DNA of 64,000 nt, from the NCBI RefSeq assembly GCF_041262565.1, contig NZ_JBGCCJ010000001.1, positions 3,906,001-3,970,000 on the forward strand, in the 5' to 3' direction. Source of the DNA: Leifsonia sp. EB41. Lineage in GTDB: Bacteria; Actinomycetota; Actinomycetes; Actinomycetales; Microbacteriaceae. The notes beneath the pieces were generated by a model. The model was given only the letters and a program-made list of their open reading frames with translations, had not been told where the DNA came from and did not search any database. A program made the translations under genes and the position numbers. Every line of letters begins with the position of its first letter. Position 1 is the stretch's first letter. Below, one piece after another: positions 9,321 to 17,801 of the stretch.

Positions 9321-10104
9321 GGCAGCCGCACTCGGGATGCGGCTCCCAGCGCCGCTCCGACCAGCGCGCGGCGACCGGGTCGTAGCGCGCCGCGGCGTCC
9401 GATCGTCCTGGGGCGCCGCGCAGCATCGCGAGGACCGCGCCGGCCGCGGCCGACGCCGCCGCTGCGCAGACCAGCTCCGTCTCCCCGGGCTGCGACTGGG
9501 TGTGGAGCTGCGCCGCGAGCGCCGGCCAGGCCGGGTCGGCGTCCCTGCGGTGGAGGTCGACACAGCGCAGGCAGGCGCCGTCGCCCGGCCGCACGAAGGG
9601 TCCGACGGTCACCCCGCCGTCGCCGAACACCACCGCCAGGTGCGGGATGTCCCTGCGCAGCCAGCGCTGGTGACGGTGCGGCGCGATCGCGAACGCGCCG
9701 ATGACGACCGCCGCCGCCGCGAGGTCGACCGCCGGATCGTCGGCGGCGAGGCCGCTGCGTGCGTCGACCCCGGCCTCCCGCAGCAGGGCGAGGATGCGGG
9801 CCGCCGTGGGGCCCGCGCCGTCGAGCACGACGGTCGGTGCGTCGCCGCGCCGCGCTTCCGGTGGCGATTCCAGCACCGGTCTCAGCCGCGCGAGCAGCGC
9901 GTCGACCGCAGCCGGCCCTGTCCCGGCGCCGCGTGCGATCATCCGCAGCGCGCCGAGCGTCGCCCCGGCCGAGAGGGCGGAGATCATCCGTTCCTCCCCG
10001 ACGCCGACCGGGTCGAGGATCAGGCGCGGCCGTTCGACGCCGAACTGGAGGGCGTGCGGCGAGCGCCACACGCGGGGGATGCGGGGATCGAGCTGGTGGA
10101 CCAT
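9184..10104 (-). CDS. ThiF/cyclodehydratase-like protein
   Basis: A 306-residue protein of the ThiF-like family often labelled TOMM leader-binding or cyclodehydratase-like in actinobacteria. It has a Rossmann-type stretch (VVLDGAGPTAARILALLREAG) and a probable zinc site formed by CLRCVDLHRR and the late HPECGC. There is no obvious precursor peptide, second cyclodehydratase or oxidase nearby, so a role in peptide-natural-product making is unsupported; the gene belongs to the conserved block with uvrD2 and DUF2342. The ATG at 10104 is preferred over a GTG at 10149 because AGGA precedes it. The last 45 codons are Pro/Ala-rich and run antisense into uvrD2, which suggests loss of an earlier stop. 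Confidence 0.65.
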   Translation of the reverse strand: MVHQLDPRIPRVWRSPHALQFGVERPRLILDPVGVGEERMISALSAGATLGALRMIARGAGTGPAAVDALLARLRPVLESPPEARRGDAPTVVLDGAGPTAARILALLREAGVDARSGLAADDPAVDLAAAAVVIGAFAIAPHRHQRWLRRDIPHLAVVFGDGGVTVGPFVRPGDGACLRCVDLHRRDADPAWPALAAQLHTQSQPGETELVCAAAASAAAGAVLAMLRGAPGRSDAAARYDPVAARWSERRWEPHPECGCLSPLAAPPPAPAPVRPGTATPAATPAAPAGSRAAPSSAAAGAARA

Positions 10105-10196
10105 CCCGCCATCCTGACCGGTCGGAACCGCCGGAAACGGGTTATCCACAGCCAGGAGTCACCCGGGCCGGTTCTCCACAGGAAGGGAGGGCGCGT

Positions 10197-11540
10197 TCAG
10201 TCCTCGGCGGGCCGGTCGCCGTCGCCGCGCAGCAGGTCCTCGATGGCCTGGTCCAGCTCGTCGCGCTCCGGCTCCTGGCCGGTGGCCGCGGCGGTGAGCC
10301 GGGCGACCAGGCGGGACGGGTCGTCCAGGTCCGCCGCCTGCGGGACCAGGTCGGGGTGCGACCAGAGCCGGTCGCGGGCCTCCTGGCCCACGGCGTCGGT
10401 CACGGCCTGCCACATGGCGGCGGCGTCGCGGAGCCGGCGCGGGCGCAGCTCGAGCCCGACCAGCGTCGCGAAGGCCGACTCGGCCGGACCTCCCGCCGCG
10501 CGCCGGCGGCGCACCGTCTCGGCGATCGCGTCCGCCTTCGGCAGCAGCCGGGTGGCGCCGGCGGTGACCACGTCGACCCAGCCTTCGACCAGCGCGAGCA
10601 CCGTCTCCAGGCGGTCGAGGGCCTCCTGCTGCTCCTCGGTCTTCGGCGGGATGAGCGCGCCGGAGACCATCGCCTCGCGCAGCTCCTCGGGGTTGGACGG
10701 GTCGAAGCTCTCGGCGAGCGACTCCAGCCGGTCGGTGTCGATCGTGATGCCGCGCGCGAACGCGGTGATCTGGGTGATGAGCTGCAGCCGCAGCCACTTC
10801 GCGTGCCGGAACAGGCGCGCGTGCGCGAGCTCGCGCACCGCGAGGTAGAGCTGCACCTGGTCGATGGGGATGTCGAGCCCGTCGCCGAACTCGGCCACGT
10901 TCTGCGGGATGAGCGCCGCGCTGCCGTCCGCCAGCAGCGGGATGCCGATGTCGCCTCCGGAGACGACCTCCTTCGCGAGCTGCCCGACCACCTGGCCGAG
11001 CTGCATGGCGAACAGGGCGCCGCCGACCGAGCGCATGACCTGGCCGGCGTTCTGGATCATGCCCTGCATCTCCTCGGGCGCCTGCTCGGTGAGAACGCGG
11101 GTGAGCGCGTCGGAGATGCTCAGCGCGACCGGCTCGGCGAGCTGGGTCCACAGCGGCATGGTCTGCCGTGCCCACTCGGCGCGGCCGATGAGCTCGGGCG
11201 GCGTCGACAGCCCCGCCACCGTGGTGGCCTCGTCCAGCCAGAGTGCGGCGACGTGGAAGGCCTGGTCGAGCGTGGCGCGTTCGGCGGGGGTCACCGCGTG
11301 GGCGCCCTCGGAGGCGAGGGTGCGCGCCTGCTGGTCGGCCAGATCCCAGTTGATGTCTCCACCCGGGTTCATCAGGGCGTTCTGGAGCTGGCCGAGGAGC
11401 TGCTGGATGGCCGCGGGGTCGTTCGGAAGGCCGGCAGCGCCCGCGAGCTGACTCGGATCGATGGAGGAGTCGCCGGACAGGAACTCCCGCAACATGTCCC
11501 GGAACTCGTCGTCCGGTTCCTTGTTCGGATCGTCGGCCAT
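10197..11540 (-). CDS. DUF2342 zinc-dependent metalloprotease family protein
   Basis: A 447-residue soluble protein of the DUF2342/zincin_2 family, conserved across actinobacteria and equivalent to Rv3195 in the matching mycobacterial block. The key region is the helix LAVRELAHARLFRHAKWLRL, where a zincin-like site is predicted but a canonical HEXXH is not present. N-terminus is acidic (DDPNKEPDDEF), C-terminus acidic and probably flexible. Function is unproven in any member I know of. The ATG at 11540 faces the divergent Lon-like gene at 11699, so the 158 bases between hold both promoters. The antiparallel arrangement with that gene is as in mycobacteria. Confidence 0.8.
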   Translation of the reverse strand: MADDPNKEPDDEFRDMLREFLSGDSSIDPSQLAGAAGLPNDPAAIQQLLGQLQNALMNPGGDINWDLADQQARTLASEGAHAVTPAERATLDQAFHVAALWLDEATTVAGLSTPPELIGRAEWARQTMPLWTQLAEPVALSISDALTRVLTEQAPEEMQGMIQNAGQVMRSVGGALFAMQLGQVVGQLAKEVVSGGDIGIPLLADGSAALIPQNVAEFGDGLDIPIDQVQLYLAVRELAHARLFRHAKWLRLQLITQITAFARGITIDTDRLESLAESFDPSNPEELREAMVSGALIPPKTEEQQEALDRLETVLALVEGWVDVVTAGATRLLPKADAIAETVRRRRAAGGPAESAFATLVGLELRPRRLRDAAAMWQAVTDAVGQEARDRLWSHPDLVPQAADLDDPSRLVARLTAAATGQEPERDELDQAIEDLLRGDGDRPAED

Positions 11541-11698
11541 CTGGCTCGCCCCCGTCTCGATTGGTGTCGGCCGTGCGATTACGGCTTTCCAGGCTTGGCA
11601 TCTACGCTAGCCCGAGATCACCGCGAGCCGGGTGAGAATCGGCTTGGGCGATGCCGTGGGCTGTGCGCCCGTGGCGAACACGACCGAAGGGACAGCGC

Positions 11699-12838
11699 GT
11701 GACCCTGTTCACCGACGACGACCGACCAGCGCCGCTGCCTGACGGTGGCCGGATCGCCCCGTCGCGCAGGACGATCGTCGGCTGGGTGGCCATCGCCGTC
11801 GCCGTGGTGCTCGCCATTGTCCTCGCGCTCGCACCCGCGCCGTTCGTCATCGAGCAGCCCGGCCCGGTCTTCAACACGCTCGGCACCGACCAGGCCGTCG
11901 GGAGCCCGCCGTCGGGCGACGCCAAGCCGCTGATCAGCATCCCGAGCAAGACCACCTACCCGACCGGTGGCTCCCTCGACCTCCTCACCGTGTCGGTGGT
12001 CGGCAATCCGGACCAGAGCCCGAGCTGGTGGAACATCATCCAGGCCTGGTTCGACCCGAGCCGCGCCGTGACGCCGATCGACGAAGTGTTCCCACCGGGG
12101 ACGACCACGGAGCAGTCCAATGCCGCGAACGCGGCCCTGATGGTCGACTCCCAGCAGGACGCGATCGCCGCGGCGCTCAACCAGCTCGGCTACCACTTCC
12201 CGCAGGCGGTGGCGGTCAAGCAGCTCCTGCCGGGCACCCCGGCGGCGAAAGTGCTGAAGACGGGCGACGAGATCACCAGCGTCAACGGGGAGAGCATCGA
12301 GAGCGTCGCCGCGCTGCGCAAGGCGGTCAACGCCAACGGCACGGGCAAGGCGGCCGAGATCGGGATCGTGCGCGACGGCGCGGCCTCCACGGTCTCGATC
12401 ACGCCCACCGAGACGCAGGGCCAGGTCGTGCTCGGGATCGGGGCGGGGATGGACTACACGTTCCCGTTCGACGTGAACATCGAGCTCAACAACGTGGGCG
12501 GCCCGAGTGCAGGACAGATGTTCGCGCTCGGGATCATCGACAAGCTGACGCCGGACAAGCTCAACGGCGGCAAGAAGGTCGCAGGCACGGGCACGATCGA
12601 CAACGTCGGCACGATCGGGCCGATCGGCGGCATCCGGCAGAAGATGTACGCCGCCCGCGACACCGGGGGAGCGAGCTACTTCCTCGCGCCCGCGTCGAAC
12701 TGCGACGAGGTCACCGGGCACATCCCTGCCGGACTGCACGTTTTCGCGGTCAAGACGCTGAAGGACTCGCTCGCGGTGCTCCAGGCGGTCAGCAGCGGGT
12801 CCAGCACGGCGAAGCTGCCGACCTGCCCGGCGTCCTGA
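11699..12838 (+). CDS. PDZ/Lon-type (S16) membrane-anchored protease, YlbL-like
   Basis: A 379-residue protein with one N-terminal membrane segment (WVAIAVAVVLAIVLALAPA), a PDZ domain in the middle (VKQLLPGTPAAKVLKTGDEI) and a Lon-like peptidase domain. The Lon Ser-Lys dyad is visible as Ser270 in VGGPSAGQMFALG and Lys315 in GGIRQKMYAA, 45 residues apart, close to the Lon spacing. It probably acts outside the membrane on unknown substrates. The GTG at 11699 is chosen because GAAGGGA (11686-11692) precedes it at the right distance. It is the counterpart of Rv3194c and is followed by the UPF0182 gene, as in mycobacteria. Confidence 0.85.
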   Translation: MTLFTDDDRPAPLPDGGRIAPSRRTIVGWVAIAVAVVLAIVLALAPAPFVIEQPGPVFNTLGTDQAVGSPPSGDAKPLISIPSKTTYPTGGSLDLLTVSVVGNPDQSPSWWNIIQAWFDPSRAVTPIDEVFPPGTTTEQSNAANAALMVDSQQDAIAAALNQLGYHFPQAVAVKQLLPGTPAAKVLKTGDEITSVNGESIESVAALRKAVNANGTGKAAEIGIVRDGAASTVSITPTETQGQVVLGIGAGMDYTFPFDVNIELNNVGGPSAGQMFALGIIDKLTPDKLNGGKKVAGTGTIDNVGTIGPIGGIRQKMYAARDTGGASYFLAPASNCDEVTGHIPAGLHVFAVKTLKDSLAVLQAVSSGSSTAKLPTCPAS

Positions 12839-12912
12839 CCGTCGATCGCGCGCTCGGCGCGCATCCCGGGTCTTCACCGCCGGGCCGCAGCATTCTCCAA
12901 GCGACGCCCGCC

Positions 12913-12918
12913 TAGGAT
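12913..12918 (+). promoter_or_regulatory. -10 box for the UPF0182 gene
   Basis: TAGGAT lies 42 bases before the GTG of the UPF0182 gene and fits the TANNNT -10 pattern seen several times in this window. No convincing -35 hexamer is seen. Confidence 0.45.
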
Positions 12919-12959
12919 GGATCTCTGAGTCACCCCACGAGGAGCAAGAGGGCCCACAC

Positions 12960-15947
12960 GTGAGTTCAACCGCCGCAGTTCGACCCCCTGGACGTCGCCG
13001 GGCCGCCATCTGGATCACCCTCGGGGTGGTCGTGGCGCTGGTGATCCTGTTCTTCGTCTTCGCCGGGTTGTACGCCGACATCCTCTGGTACCAGCAGCTC
13101 GGGTACCTCAACGTGCTGACCACGCAGTGGTTCGCGGGCGCGGCGATGTTCTTCATCGGGTTCTTCGCGATGGCCGTGCCGCTCTGGCTGTCCATCCAGC
13201 TCGCCTACCGGCTGCGCCCGGTCTACGCGAAGCTCAACACGCAGCTCGACCGCTACCAGCAGGTCATCGAGCCGCTGCGCCGGCTGGCGATGTACGGCAT
13301 CCCGATCGTCTTCGGCATCTTCGCCGGCGTCTCGGCGGCCAGCCGCTGGCAGGCCGCAGCGATGTGGCTGAACGGCACGTCGTACGGCAAGACGGACCCG
13401 CTGTTCCACCTCGACATCGGCTTCTACCTCTTCGCGCTGCCCTTCTACCGCAGCGTCGTGGGCTTCGCCTCGGCCGTCGTCCTCATCGCGTTGCTGGCCA
13501 CGCTCGCCACCTGCTACCTGTACGGCTCGATCCGGGTCAGCGGCCGCGAGGTCCGCATCTCGAAGGCAGCACGCGTCCAGATCTCGGTCATCGCCGGGCT
13601 CTACCTGCTGCTGCAGGGCGTCAGCATCTGGCTCGACCGCTATGCCGCCGTGACCGACTCGAACGTCAACGACATGGTCAACGGCGCCGCGTACACCGAT
13701 GTCAACGCGACCATCCCCGCCCGTGCGGTCCTCGCGGGGATCGCGGTGCTGGTCGCCATCATGTTCTTCGCGACCGCGTTCATCGGGCGCTGGCGTTTCC
13801 CGCTCGTCGGCACCGCGCTGCTCATCGTCGCCGCCCTCGTGGTCGGCGCGATCTACCCGTGGGTCGTCCAGCGCTTCCAGGTCGACCCCAGCCAGAAGAC
13901 GCTGGAGACGCCCTACATCCAGCGTTCGATCGACGCCACGCGCGACGCGTACGGGCTCAGCAACATCGACGTCATCCCGTACAACGCGACCACCAACGCG
14001 CAGCCGGGCGCACTCCGCCAGGACGCCCAGACCACCGCGCAGATCCGCATCATGGACCCGGCGGTCATCAGCCCGTCGTTCCAGCAGCTCCAGCAGTTCC
14101 GGCAGTACTACGCGTTCCCGCGCAACCTCAACGTCGACCGGTACAACATCAACTGCAACGAGCAGGACGCGGTCGTCTCGGTCCGCGAGCTCAACCAGAA
14201 CGGCCTCACCAGCCGGAGCTGGTTCAACGACACCGTCGTCTACACGCACGGCTACGGGATGGTCGCCGCCTACGGCAACCAGCGCTCCAGCGACGGCCAG
14301 CCGGTGTTCATGGAGTCGGGCATCCCCAGCACGGGAACGCTCGGCCAGTACGAGCCGCGCATCTACTTCGGCCAGCAGTCGCCGACGTACTCCATCGTCG
14401 GCGCCCCGAAGGGCTCCAAGGCGGTCGAGCTGGACTACCCGGGCGGCGCCGACAACGCGCAGCAGACCTCCACGACGTTCAGCGGCAACGGCGGCCCGAA
14501 GCTCGACAACGTGTTCAAGCGGCTCGTCTACGCGCTCAAGTTCCAGGACGAGCAGATCGTGCTCTCCGACGCCGTCAACAGCGACTCGCAGATCCTCTAC
14601 GACCGCGACCCGATCAAGCGCGTCCAGAAGGTCGCGCCGTACCTCACGCTCGACTCCCAGGCCTACCCGGCCGTGATCAACGGCCGCATCAAGTGGGTCA
14701 TCGACGGCTACACGACGAGCGACCAGTACCCGTACTCGCACGTCGGCAGCCTGAGCGACGCCATCGCGGACACCGAGACGCCGAAGCCGGCCTACGCCTT
14801 CGACGACATCAACTACATCCGCAACTCGGTCAAGGCCACCGTCGACGCCTACGACGGCTCCGTGCAGCTCTACGCGTGGGACGCCAAGGACCCGGTGCTC
14901 CAGACCTGGGAGAAGGTCTTCCCGACGACGGTGAAGCCCATCAGCGACATGAGCGCCCTGCTCCTCAGCCACGTCCGCTACCCGGCCGACCTGTTCAAGG
15001 TGCAGCGCTCGGTGCTCGGGCAGTACCACGTCACCGACGCGGGCTCCTTCTACTCGCGCGACGACGCCTGGACGACGCCGAACGATCCGACCTCGTCGCC
15101 GTCCGACCCGACGCTGCAGCCGCCGTACTACCTGACGCTGCAGATGCCGGGGCAGGAGACCCCGTCGTTCTCGCTCTACACGACCTTCATCCCGCAGGCC
15201 GCCAGCGACTCCAGTCGCTCGATCCTGAAGGGCTATCTGGCGGTCGATGCGGACGCGGGCTCGACGAAGGGCGAGGTGTCGCCCGGCTACGGGAAGCTCA
15301 GACTCCTGTCGCTGCCATCGAGCGACACCATACCCGGGCCGGGTCAGGTGCAGAACACGTTCAACTCCGACCCGACCGTCTCGCAAGAGCTCAACCTGCT
15401 CAGGCAGGGCAAGACCGACGTCATCAACGGCAACCTGCTGACGCTGCCGGTCGGCGGCGGCCTGCTCTACGTCCAACCGGTCTACGTGAAGTCGACGGGG
15501 GAGACGAGCTACCCGATCCTCCAGAAGGTGCTCGTCGCCTTCGGTGACAAGATCGCCTTCGAGGACACGCTCGACCAGGCCCTGGACTCCCTGTTCGGCG
15601 GTGACTCGGGAGCGAGCGCGGGTGACAACAACATCCCGACGACGGGTGGAGGCGGCTCGACCGGCGGCGGATCGAGCGGCACAGGCTCCGGCACGGGCTC
15701 AGGGTCGACCAGCGTGAACAACACCGCCCTCCAGCAGGCGCTGCAGCAAGCGAAGCAGGCGCTCGCCGACCGCACGGCCGCGCTCAAGGCCGGCGACTGG
15801 GCCGCCTACGGCGCCGCGGACGCCCGACTGCAGCAGGCTCTCCAGCAGGCGCTGGCGGCCGAGGGCAACACCGGCACCGTCACGACGCCGACGCCGACCT
15901 CGACGCCGAAGGCGTCGTCGACTCCGTCCCCGACGCCGTCGAAGTAG
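12960..15947 (+). CDS. UPF0182 family membrane protein
   Basis: A 995-residue protein of the UPF0182/COG1615 family. About seven membrane segments fill the first 300 residues (for example WITLGVVVALVILFFVFAGL and FFIGFFAMAVPLWL), followed by a large extracytoplasmic domain of some 550 residues, and a low-complexity tail: a Gly/Ser/Thr linker, a Gln/Ala-rich coiled-coil-like stretch (QQALQQAKQAL) and a terminal Thr-Pro/Ser-Pro repeat. Function is unknown in the family. The GTG start at 12960 follows a purine-rich GAGGAGCAAGAGG. It forms a conserved pair with the PDZ/Lon gene, so the protease may service it; that is inference. A hairpin terminator follows. Confidence 0.88.
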   Translation: MSSTAAVRPPGRRRAAIWITLGVVVALVILFFVFAGLYADILWYQQLGYLNVLTTQWFAGAAMFFIGFFAMAVPLWLSIQLAYRLRPVYAKLNTQLDRYQQVIEPLRRLAMYGIPIVFGIFAGVSAASRWQAAAMWLNGTSYGKTDPLFHLDIGFYLFALPFYRSVVGFASAVVLIALLATLATCYLYGSIRVSGREVRISKAARVQISVIAGLYLLLQGVSIWLDRYAAVTDSNVNDMVNGAAYTDVNATIPARAVLAGIAVLVAIMFFATAFIGRWRFPLVGTALLIVAALVVGAIYPWVVQRFQVDPSQKTLETPYIQRSIDATRDAYGLSNIDVIPYNATTNAQPGALRQDAQTTAQIRIMDPAVISPSFQQLQQFRQYYAFPRNLNVDRYNINCNEQDAVVSVRELNQNGLTSRSWFNDTVVYTHGYGMVAAYGNQRSSDGQPVFMESGIPSTGTLGQYEPRIYFGQQSPTYSIVGAPKGSKAVELDYPGGADNAQQTSTTFSGNGGPKLDNVFKRLVYALKFQDEQIVLSDAVNSDSQILYDRDPIKRVQKVAPYLTLDSQAYPAVINGRIKWVIDGYTTSDQYPYSHVGSLSDAIADTETPKPAYAFDDINYIRNSVKATVDAYDGSVQLYAWDAKDPVLQTWEKVFPTTVKPISDMSALLLSHVRYPADLFKVQRSVLGQYHVTDAGSFYSRDDAWTTPNDPTSSPSDPTLQPPYYLTLQMPGQETPSFSLYTTFIPQAASDSSRSILKGYLAVDADAGSTKGEVSPGYGKLRLLSLPSSDTIPGPGQVQNTFNSDPTVSQELNLLRQGKTDVINGNLLTLPVGGGLLYVQPVYVKSTGETSYPILQKVLVAFGDKIAFEDTLDQALDSLFGGDSGASAGDNNIPTTGGGGSTGGGSSGTGSGTGSGSTSVNNTALQQALQQAKQALADRTAALKAGDWAAYGAADARLQQALQQALAAEGNTGTVTTPTPTSTPKASSTPSPTPSK

Positions 15948-15970
15948 GGCGGCTCCGGCACAGCGCGCGA

Positions 15971-16003
15971 ACGACCCGCATCCGTGAAGGGTGCGGGTCG
16001 TTT
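15971..16003 (+). terminator. Hairpin terminator after UPF0182
   Basis: ACGACCCGCA (15971-15980) pairs perfectly with TGCGGGTCGT (15992-16001), and the loop adds CC/GG pairs; TTT follows. It sits 23 bases after the UPF0182 stop. Confidence 0.75.
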
Positions 16004-16099
16004 CCGTATGCTCAGGCACTGTACGAAGTGCGGCCGCACGGCCTGCGAAAGGTCGCACATCGCCGGTATTTCAGGGCGGAACCCTTGCGCGGACTTTGA

Positions 16100-16118
16100 T
16101 TGTCTACTTTACTAACAA
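16100..16118 (+). promoter_or_regulatory. AT-rich candidate operator of the ROK gene
   Basis: TTGTCTACTTTACTAACAA has TTGT/ACAA ends in inverted order and an internal CTA-CTTTA-CTA repeat. It is a sharply AT-rich patch two bases before the ATG of a ROK repressor. ROK family repressors bind AT-rich dyads near sugar operons, so autoregulation is a reasonable inference; no binding has been shown. Confidence 0.4.
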
Positions 16119-16120
16119 AC

Positions 16121-17317
16121 ATGCTCATCGATGAAGCGCGGCGCTCAGGCCCCTCCGATCGGCGCCAGGTCGGCGTCGACGGCGCGATGGTCCCGGGCCG
16201 CGCGCTCCGTCCGCGTACGAAGGTGCTTCCCGAGCACGCCCGCAACCACAACCGCTCGCTGGTGCTGCAGTCGCTCTACCGGAGCGGGCGCGCGAGCCGC
16301 GCCGACCTGGCGAGGGAGACCGGCCTCACGCGCGTCACGATCTCCGACCTGATCGGCGAGCTGATCGCCGAGGGCCTCGTGGTCGAGCTCGGCCAGCGCG
16401 ACGACGCCCGCCCGGGCAAGCCGGCCGTGCTGCTGGACGTGAACCGCGCCGCAACCCAGATCGTCGGCGTCGACCTCAGCGAGCACGCCGAGTTCCGCGG
16501 CGCGGTGCTCGACATCGACGGCGCGGTGCTGCGCTCGGCGTCGGTCGGGCTGGCCGGCAGCCGCGGCGAGGAGGCCGTGGCGAAGGTGCTCGCGCTGGTG
16601 GACGAGCTGGTGGCCGCCGCGACCGCTCCCATCCTCGGCATCGGCGTCGGCTCGCCCGGCATCGTCGACGCGACGGGGACGGTCGTCGCCGCCCCCAACC
16701 TCGGCTGGACCGACGAGCCCCTGCAGCGACGTCTCGCCGAGCGGACGGGTCTGGCGGTGTTCGTGGCGAACGACGCGAACGTGGCAGTGCTCGCCGAGCA
16801 CGGCTTCGCGGACGCGCAGGGCGACATGATGCTGGTCAAGATCGGCCACGGCGTCGGCTCCGGCCTCCTGGTCGCGGGCGCCCTGGTCTTCGGCAGCCGC
16901 TTCGCCGCGGGGGAGATCGGCCAGGTGATGGTCGGCACCGACGACGGCGCCCAGGGCCCGTACGACCGCGAGAAGTGCCTGGAGGCCTGGCTGGCGGTGC
17001 CGCGCCTGGAGGCGAAAGTGGCCGCGGCCACCACCGTGGGCGACCCCGTCGAGCCTGTTCTTCGCCAGGCCGGGCAGCGCCTCGGCGTCGCTCTCGCGCC
17101 GATCGTCGGCGCGCTCAACCTGTCGGAGGTGGTCCTGAGCGGCCCCGACGAGCTCCTCGCCGGCACGCTCCTCGACGCGGTGCGCGAGACGCTGCAGAAC
17201 CGCACGATGGCCGGGTTCCACTCGGACGTCACCATCGGGATGACCAGCCAGGGCCGCGACATCGTCCTCCGCGGCTGCGTGGTCATGGTGCTGTCGGCCC
17301 GGCTCGGGGTCTCCTGA
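16121..17317 (+). CDS. ROK family transcriptional regulator lacking the zinc motif
   Basis: A 398-residue ROK repressor-type protein: N-terminal MarR-like winged helix (SRADLARETGLTRVTISDLIGELIAEGL), then the sugar-kinase-like ROK fold with GIGVGSPGIVDATGTV and the NDANVAVLAEHGF and GHGVGSGLLV phosphate-binding segments. The usual CxCGxxGC zinc motif is absent; the equivalent place reads GPYDREKCLEAWL. Its stop overlaps the next gene's start (TGATG), so the two are coupled. The start is uncertain: ATG 16121 directly follows the operator-like element and would be nearly leaderless, while ATG 16187 would shorten the protein by 22 residues. The pairing with a GH3-derived domain suggests an amino-sugar link. 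Confidence 0.85.
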   Translation: MLIDEARRSGPSDRRQVGVDGAMVPGRALRPRTKVLPEHARNHNRSLVLQSLYRSGRASRADLARETGLTRVTISDLIGELIAEGLVVELGQRDDARPGKPAVLLDVNRAATQIVGVDLSEHAEFRGAVLDIDGAVLRSASVGLAGSRGEEAVAKVLALVDELVAAATAPILGIGVGSPGIVDATGTVVAAPNLGWTDEPLQRRLAERTGLAVFVANDANVAVLAEHGFADAQGDMMLVKIGHGVGSGLLVAGALVFGSRFAAGEIGQVMVGTDDGAQGPYDREKCLEAWLAVPRLEAKVAAATTVGDPVEPVLRQAGQRLGVALAPIVGALNLSEVVLSGPDELLAGTLLDAVRETLQNRTMAGFHSDVTIGMTSQGRDIVLRGCVVMVLSARLGVS

Positions 17318-17787
17318 TGACCCTGGTCGCCGAGACGCAGGCGCTGACCGGCTTCCGCTTCGCGCCGGGCGTGCGCGAGGAGCTCCCGGCCTTCCGCACG
17401 CGCAGCACGGTGGTGCGCCTGGCCAGCCTCGACAACGAGCGCCTCGGTGTCCCGCGCTGGTACACGCTGGCCGAGGCCTGGACCGAGCCCGGCTCCCCGG
17501 AGGGCGCGCTCTGGTCGCGCAACCCCGTGATCGACGTGGACAGGGACGACCCGCCGGAGCCCGTGCTCGCGACGGGGGCGCCGGTGATCGTCCTCGGAGC
17601 GGGGCTCGGGGCGATGCCGTGGCAGCGCGCTGTGGTGGACGCCGTGCGGGCGCTGGGGGCGCGGGTGCTGGTCGTCGAGATGGGGGCGATCGTCGTCCCC
17701 GGCTACGCCGACATCGCGACGGGCGGGTACGGCCGGGCGCACGGGGAGCGGCTGCTCTCTCTGCTGTGCGGCGTGCGCGAGGCCTGA
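17317..17787 (+). CDS. Orphan C-terminal domain of a GH3 beta-N-acetylhexosaminidase-type protein
   Basis: A 156-residue protein that resembles only the C-terminal domain of actinobacterial family 3 glycoside hydrolases: the VVRLASLDNERLGVPRW region and then PVIVLGAG ... MPWQRAVVDAVRALGARVLVVEMG and YADIATGGYGRAHGERLLSLL. The catalytic TIM barrel with its nucleophile is missing, so it should not hydrolyse sugars by the usual mechanism. It may be a remnant or a binding domain. The ATG overlaps the ROK stop by one base, implying coupled translation. Family assignment is by pattern only. Confidence 0.55.
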   Translation: MTLVAETQALTGFRFAPGVREELPAFRTRSTVVRLASLDNERLGVPRWYTLAEAWTEPGSPEGALWSRNPVIDVDRDDPPEPVLATGAPVIVLGAGLGAMPWQRAVVDAVRALGARVLVVEMGAIVVPGYADIATGGYGRAHGERLLSLLCGVREA

Positions 17788-17801
17788 GGGCGGTCAGCGC
17801 C

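Noticed and set aside
9184..10104. TOMM/bacteriocin biosynthesis cluster around the ThiF-like gene
   Set aside because: No precursor peptide, YcaO partner or dehydrogenase is nearby; the gene belongs to a conserved housekeeping block.
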